From: Actinomycetota bacterium
GTDB lineage: Bacteria > Actinomycetota > Actinomycetes > Actinomycetales > Kineosporiaceae
Direction: 5' to 3'
NCBI GenBank assembly: GCA_030837345.1
Contig: JAUPKQ010000122.1
Span: forward strand, 1 to 36,657
Length of the DNA: 36,657 nt
Shown here piece by piece: positions 32,921 to 36,657 of the stretch. The notes under the pieces are model-generated. The model did no database searches. It saw only the letters and a program-made list of their open reading frames with translations, and had not been told where the DNA came from. Numbering within the stretch: position 1 is the stretch's first letter; the number at the start of each line of letters is the position of its first letter. The position numbers were made by a program, and so were the translations under genes.

Positions 32921-34168
32921 TCAGGGCTTCGTCGCGGTGACCTCGTACTCGAAGAGCGCCTTGTTGCTGTTGCGTTTACGAATCGTGTTCACGGAAACGT
33001 GCCGGTAGCCGAGCGAGCGCATCATCTCGGCGTACCATTCCTGCGCCGGGACGACGTTCCCGTAGAAACTGCTGTTCCCGACGACGTAACAGACGGAACC
33101 ACCGGGTTTGACATGCGCCGTGGCGACCAGAAAATGGTGCCACATATCATGGAAATACTTGTGCACGTACGTCGCGAGAACAGACCCGTTCTTTCCCCCG
33201 CTCTCCCGGATCCGCGTGCACACCGCCGTGAGGACGTCGTCGACGGGGGTCGGCGTCTCCGGCTCCCACGTGTGGAGTTTCGAGGTCGCCGTCCCCCAGG
33301 TGCCGCCGATCGCCCGCCAGTCGAGCCGCCCGGCGTCCGGGGGCGCGTCGAGGAACCGCAACCAGTACATGTACGGCCGGAGTTCACGGATGTACGACAT
33401 GCGGTTGACGTACGGCGGGGACGTCAGCAGCAGGTCACAGGGTTCGAAGTCCCGAAGGGCCACGCGGGAGTCACCCTGCCGGACGGCCGCCCGGCCCGGC
33501 AGGCCGTGCCCGGCATCGACGACCAGGGCGGACACCTCGTCGGCGAAACGGCCGGCCGTGGCGCGGGCGACGGCGGGGGCGGAGACGGCGGGCTCGTCCG
33601 GGGAGCTCCGGAAGGACATCGACTGATGGTTGAACGCGGCGTTCGACACCCCGATGAGAGTGCGGCAGAACGCGAGGTCCAGCAGGTCCCGGACGGGTCC
33701 TTCCGGGCTCTCGACGTCGATCCCGCGGCGGAGGGCGGCGAGGCCGAGCAGGGCACCCGGCGTCCACCAGCGATCGATGCGGTGAAGGGCGGGACACCAC
33801 AGGGCGTCCCCGTCGTCCACCAGGTGACGGGCGAGATCCACGACGGACCCGGACACCGCCGTCACGTCGTCGCGGACATCCAGCGGGTAGGAAGCGGTCT
33901 TCGCCCGTCCCAGCCACACGAGGAACGGGTTGACGTCGACGCTCTGTCCCACGTGTCCGAGTTCGGCGGCGGCGAGCGGCGTGGTGCCGGTACCCGAGAA
34001 CGGGTCCGTGACGACCGACCCCGGCGGCAGGTCCCTCACCTTGTCGCGCACGAGCCGGACGCCGTACGCGGGTGTGAGGCGCAGCCACCCGTGCCGCCCG
34101 GCGGCCGCGTTCGCCCGGAACGTCAGCTGCGGATTTCGGTCGACCAGGGCCCGGTCGCCGACCGCCAC
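32921..34168 (-). CDS. Orphan SPPY-type DNA methyltransferase-like protein
   Basis: 415 aa from a GTG at 34168 with TGGAGG 4 bases upstream. SAM-binding motif I TDPFSGTGTTPLAA is at residues 54-67 and catalytic motif IV LLTSPPYVNRMSYIRELRPYMYWL at 248-271, with about 180 residues between them. SPPY is characteristic of N4-cytosine (and some N6-adenine) DNA methyltransferases, but there motif IV usually precedes motif I; here the order is I then IV with a large insertion, more like the alpha arrangement. No restriction endonuclease or specificity subunit is adjacent. An RNA-modifying activity cannot be excluded. Confidence 0.8.
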   Translation of the reverse strand: MAVGDRALVDRNPQLTFRANAAAGRHGWLRLTPAYGVRLVRDKVRDLPPGSVVTDPFSGTGTTPLAAAELGHVGQSVDVNPFLVWLGRAKTASYPLDVRDDVTAVSGSVVDLARHLVDDGDALWCPALHRIDRWWTPGALLGLAALRRGIDVESPEGPVRDLLDLAFCRTLIGVSNAAFNHQSMSFRSSPDEPAVSAPAVARATAGRFADEVSALVVDAGHGLPGRAAVRQGDSRVALRDFEPCDLLLTSPPYVNRMSYIRELRPYMYWLRFLDAPPDAGRLDWRAIGGTWGTATSKLHTWEPETPTPVDDVLTAVCTRIRESGGKNGSVLATYVHKYFHDMWHHFLVATAHVKPGGSVCYVVGNSSFYGNVVPAQEWYAEMMRSLGYRHVSVNTIRKRNSNKALFEYEVTATKP

Positions 34169-34171
34169 AAC

Positions 34172-34219
34172 ACCTCCAGGAACATCGGGGAACCTCCAGG
34201 AACGTCGGGGAACCTCCCG
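34172..34219. repeat. 20-bp tandem repeat (2.4 copies) at the methyltransferase start
   Basis: Units at 34172-34191 and 34192-34211 differ at one base, with a partial third at 34212-34219. On the minus strand each unit contains TGGAGG (partial third: GGGAGG), so the ribosome-binding site of the methyltransferase gene lies inside the first unit and is repeated upstream. The array may be an operator or a slippage-prone element affecting expression. Confidence 0.7.
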
Positions 34220-34273
34220 GTCCCACCGGGCGCCACACGCTACCTCACCGGTCGAAACACGGGATCTTCGGGA

Positions 34274-35338
34274 TCAGAACAAGGACAACTGCCGCGCCTC
34301 GACCTGCCCCCGGCCGGTGACGGTACGGGTGGCGGGGGCGGCGAGGCCAACGGGGGCGGCAGCGGCGACGGCGGGGCGGGGCGTCCGGGGGTAGGCGTCC
34401 GGCCCCGGCCACCGGGAGGGCGTCCCGCCGAGGAGGGCCCACAGCGACGGGCCGAGCCGGATCTCGCGCGCCCGCAGCGCCGCACGGACCCGCTCCCGGT
34501 CGAGCGGCAAGCGCATCGCGTCCGCCGGGGGAAGCTCGATCCCCGCGTGCATCGTCATCAGGCGCCGGTTGAGGACGACGGCGGCGCGGCCCGCGACGGA
34601 GGCGAGGGCGGCCGTCGCGGCGAGCCCGATCACGGCGGCAACGTCCCCGCGGCGCCCGCCGTCGAGGGCCACGTACGCGTCGTCCAGGGTGCCGAACGCC
34701 GTCAGCAACCGGGACGCCGTCGCGGGCCCGATCCCCGTCACCCCCGGAAGGTTGTCCGAGGCGTCGCCGCGCAGGGCGGCGTAGTCGCGGTACTGCCCGG
34801 GAGTGACCTTGAAGGCCCGGACGAGTTCCTCCGGGGTGAGCACGGGTGAGGCGTCGATCCCGCCCTTGACCAGGCGGAGCACCGACGTGGTGTCGTCGAT
34901 CAGGGCGAAGGCGTCACGATCGCTGGTCACCAGCGTGGTACGCCATCCGTCGCGCCGTCCGAGGGCCGCCGCACCGGCGAGAACGTCGTCCGCCTCCAGA
35001 CCCGGCGCGACGACCACACAGATCCCCGCCTCACGCAGCAGGACGGGCGCGGCGTCGAGCTGCTCGGCGAGGTCCGGCGCCTTGGCCGCACGCTGCGCCT
35101 TGTACGAGGGGCAGTCCGCCTTGCGCACCGAATGCGTCCGGCAGTCGAACCCGACGACGAGTGCGGCCGGCTCCAGCCGCGCCGCGGCGGAGGCGATGAA
35201 CGTCATCAGCCCCCGTAACGCCCAGGTCGGCCGTCCCCTCGCGTCCCGATCGTCCCCCGGCAGCATCGCGTGATGCGCCCGGTGGAGCACGCTGTCGCCG
35301 TCGACGGCGAGCAACAGCGGCGGAGGGCGGTCTGGCAC
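34274..35338 (-). CDS. 5'-3' exonuclease / flap endonuclease (Pol I N-terminal domain type)
   Basis: 354 aa from a GTG at 35338, chosen because homology begins at LLLAVDGDSVLHRAHHA; no good ribosome-binding site is visible. The metal-binding acidic residues are in place: AVDGDS, VVGFDCRTHSVRKADCPSYKAQR, LEADDVLA, TSDRDAFALID. The helix-3-turn-helix GDASDNLPGVTGIGPATASRLL binds the DNA backbone. The protein stops after about 290 conserved residues plus a Pro/Ala-rich tail ending QLSLF; no polymerase domain. It acts as a stand-alone exonuclease in RNA-primer removal or repair. The next gene on this strand is the methyltransferase, 105 bp downstream. Confidence 0.92.
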   Translation of the reverse strand: MPDRPPPLLLAVDGDSVLHRAHHAMLPGDDRDARGRPTWALRGLMTFIASAAARLEPAALVVGFDCRTHSVRKADCPSYKAQRAAKAPDLAEQLDAAPVLLREAGICVVVAPGLEADDVLAGAAALGRRDGWRTTLVTSDRDAFALIDDTTSVLRLVKGGIDASPVLTPEELVRAFKVTPGQYRDYAALRGDASDNLPGVTGIGPATASRLLTAFGTLDDAYVALDGGRRGDVAAVIGLAATAALASVAGRAAVVLNRRLMTMHAGIELPPADAMRLPLDRERVRAALRAREIRLGPSLWALLGGTPSRWPGPDAYPRTPRPAVAAAAPVGLAAPATRTVTGRGQVEARQLSLF

Positions 35339-35376
35339 CCGCCCAGCATGCCGTCTCCGCCGGGGGAAGGCGTGCC

Positions 35377-35907
35377 TCAAAGGGCGTAGACCGGTGTGAC
35401 GATCGCCCGGGCGAGGGTGTGGAAGGCGAGATGGAACGAGACGGCGGCGGCCGAGACGTTCTCGTCGACGGGGACCGGCGGCACGTCGAGGGCGTGGACG
35501 GCGAAGTAGTACCGGTGCGGCCCGTCGCCCGAAGGAGGCGCGGCACCGTCGTACGCACGCCGTCCGAAGTCGTTGCGCACGTGGAACGCCCCGGGGGGAA
35601 GCCCCGCGCCACCGACCGCTCCGGCGTCCGCCGGGAGGGAGGTGACGTCCGCGCCCAGGCCGACGAGCACCCAGTGCCAGAACCCGCACGGCGTCGGGGC
35701 GTCGGGGTCGAAGCAGGTGACCACGAAGCTCGCCGCCTCCTCCGGCGCCCCGGACCAGGCGAGCCGTGGTGACCGGTTGCCACCGGCGTGGACGAAGGCC
35801 TCGGCCAGCTGGACGCCGTCGGCGACGTCCTCGCTGGTCACCGTGAAACTGCCGACAGACGGCAACAGGGAGTACGGGTCAGGGGCCTGGGGACGGTCGA
35901 GGGACAT
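35377..35907 (-). CDS. PEBP / YbhB-YbcL (Raf-kinase-inhibitor-like) protein
   Basis: 176 aa. ATG at 35907 preceded by a near-perfect GAAGGAGG. Family motifs: GGNRSPRLAWSGAPEEAASFVVTCFDPDAPTPCGFWHWVLVGL (DPDAP and GxxHW), then NDFGRRAYDGAAPPSGDGPHRYYFAVHALDVP (the anion-pocket PPxGDGPHRY) and HLAFHTLARA. No signal peptide, so cytoplasmic. Molecular role in bacteria is unclear. It precedes the exonuclease gene by 38 bp on the same strand. Confidence 0.93.
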   Translation of the reverse strand: MSLDRPQAPDPYSLLPSVGSFTVTSEDVADGVQLAEAFVHAGGNRSPRLAWSGAPEEAASFVVTCFDPDAPTPCGFWHWVLVGLGADVTSLPADAGAVGGAGLPPGAFHVRNDFGRRAYDGAAPPSGDGPHRYYFAVHALDVPPVPVDENVSAAAVSFHLAFHTLARAIVTPVYAL

Positions 35908-35934
35908 GTTGTCCTCCTTCAGATGTCACGTTAC

Positions 35935-35954
35935 GGACATTCTTGCGAACGTCC
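35935..35954. promoter_or_regulatory. Imperfect palindrome within the PEBP gene promoter
   Basis: Arms GGACATTC (35935-35942) and GAACGTCC (35947-35954) are inverted with one mismatch and a 4-base centre. On the minus strand a TANNNT -10 box, TAACGT (35933-35928), directly follows, so the palindrome occupies the -35/-10 spacer of the probable PEBP promoter, a repressor-type position. A second stem (GCGAAGC/GCTTCGC, 35975-35995) lies further upstream. Confidence 0.45.
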
Positions 35955-36150
35955 GGCACGACGTCAGGCGTGTCGCGAAGCCTCCGGCGCTTCGCCTCAA
36001 GGACTGATTCCTCGGGGGGCGAAACCGCGCGGACGACGCCGCACCTGGCCCTCATGACCCGCCGGTCCGTCGGCCTCCTCGCTGATCCGACAATATCGTG
36101 TCCCCCGCCCCTCCACGGCGGCTGTCCCCGGGAAACGGCAGACTGGGCCC

Positions 36151-36657
36151 ATGCAGAACGCCGCGCCACCGAAGACCAGTGAACAGGGCGGAGCCCTCCC
36201 CGATCTCGCCTGGTACGCCTGGCTGTCCATCGCGGCCGCCATCGTCACGATCGCCCTGAAGTCGGGGGCCTACCTGCTGACCGGATCGGTCGGCCTGCTC
36301 TCTGACGCGGCCGAATCCGTGGTCAACCTCGTCGCGGCGGTCGTGGCCCTCATCGCCTTGAACGTCGCGGCGCGGCCCGCGGACGACAACCATCACTACG
36401 GGCACGGCAAGGCCGAGTACTTCTCAGCGGGCCTCGAAGGTCTGATGATCTTCGTCGCCGCCGCGGTCATCGTCGTCAGCGCGATCGAGCGGTTCCTCAA
36501 CCCCCGTCCCCTCGAGAGCGTCGGACTCGGGCTGACCATCTCGGTGGTCGCCTCCGTCATCAACGGGCTGGTCGGGGCCGCCCTCGTCCGGGCCGGCCGG
36601 GCCCGCCGGGCGGTGACGCTGTCGGCCGACGGCTAACGCCTCAGGACCGACGTCTGG
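36151..36657 (+). pseudogene. Cation diffusion facilitator transporter with in-frame stop (runs off window)
   Basis: ATG at 36151, no clear ribosome-binding site. 161 residues are readable: LSIAAAIVTIALKSGAYLLTGSVGLLSDAAESVVNLVAA and HHYGHGKAEYFSAGLEG are classic CDF (FieF/CzcD-type) motifs with metal-binding His/Asp residues, and four membrane helices are visible. A TAA at 36634-36636 interrupts the conserved SADG-xx-LLTDVWTS block, yet the same frame continues as R-L-R-T-D-V-W to the window end, exactly where homologues read on. So the gene is either nonsense-mutated or has a sequencing error at one codon. A functional CDF needs the following helices. Confidence 0.75.

Noticed and set aside
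1-36657. CRISPR array, tRNA, rRNA or insertion sequence
   Set aside because: No regularly spaced repeats of suitable length, no cloverleaf-type conserved T-loop/CCA patterns, and no transposase-like translation were seen on either strand.

Overview
The window is high-GC DNA with strong GC3 bias, short intergenic gaps, many GTG starts and 1-7 bp start/stop overlaps. Together with a bldC orthologue and actinobacterial-type XRE/TPR, Nudix and KimA-like proteins, this points to an actinobacterium. A methyl-accepting chemotaxis protein and FliA/WhiG-like promoter matches suggest a motile lineage rather than a typical Streptomyces. The genus cannot be fixed from the sequence alone.

Layout. (1) 1-5706: a carbohydrate-utilisation unit. 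It holds two secreted enzymes in one operon, a beta-helix protein and a GH-A-type glycosidase, each with a CBM13 ricin-type tail, and an upstream LacI-family repressor. A promoter with an overlapping palindromic operator lies in between. (2) 6004-11604: a compact accessory island. It has a Nudix hydrolase, a convergent XRE/TPR regulator, and a divergent operon of a degenerate resolvase-like protein, a sulfotransferase fused to a formylglycine-generating-enzyme-like (FGE-like) domain, and a second Nudix hydrolase. A perfect 16-bp inverted repeat sits between regulator and operon. (3) 11631-17843: a potassium module of kdpE, a KdpD lacking its N-terminal sensor, and a divergent KimA/APC-type transporter with 11-bp-spaced direct repeats between them. 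A DUF218 protein and a methyltransferase follow. (4) 17844-22306: a 952-base non-coding stretch, a lytic-transglycosylase-like protein with a Thr-rich tail, a GNAT acetyltransferase and a beta-propeller phytase.

(5) 22284-29618: a probable regulated exopolysaccharide locus. One operon (+) encodes an Hpt-REC-REC-GGDEF-like-REC scaffold, a membrane-anchored HEAT protein and a processive family-2 glycosyltransferase, all with overlapping start/stop codons. The divergent operon (-) encodes a secreted glycosidase-like lipoprotein and a stand-alone receiver. A hairpin containing FliA-like elements lies between the two. (6) 29657-32389: a sugar-binding lipoprotein next to a methyl-accepting chemotaxis protein, with no ABC transporter partners and a FliA-like promoter upstream. 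(7) 32620-36657: bldC, an orphan DNA-methyltransferase-like gene behind a 20-bp tandem repeat, a 5'-3' exonuclease, a PEBP/YbhB protein, and a cation-diffusion-facilitator gene with an in-frame stop near the window end.

The best candidates for undescribed biology are the sulfotransferase-FGE island (6004-11604) and the Hpt/REC-HEAT-GT2 plus glycosidase/receiver locus with its neighbouring binding-protein/chemoreceptor pair (22284-32389). The second would tie surface-polysaccharide synthesis to signalling. No rRNA, tRNA, CRISPR array or insertion sequence was recognised.
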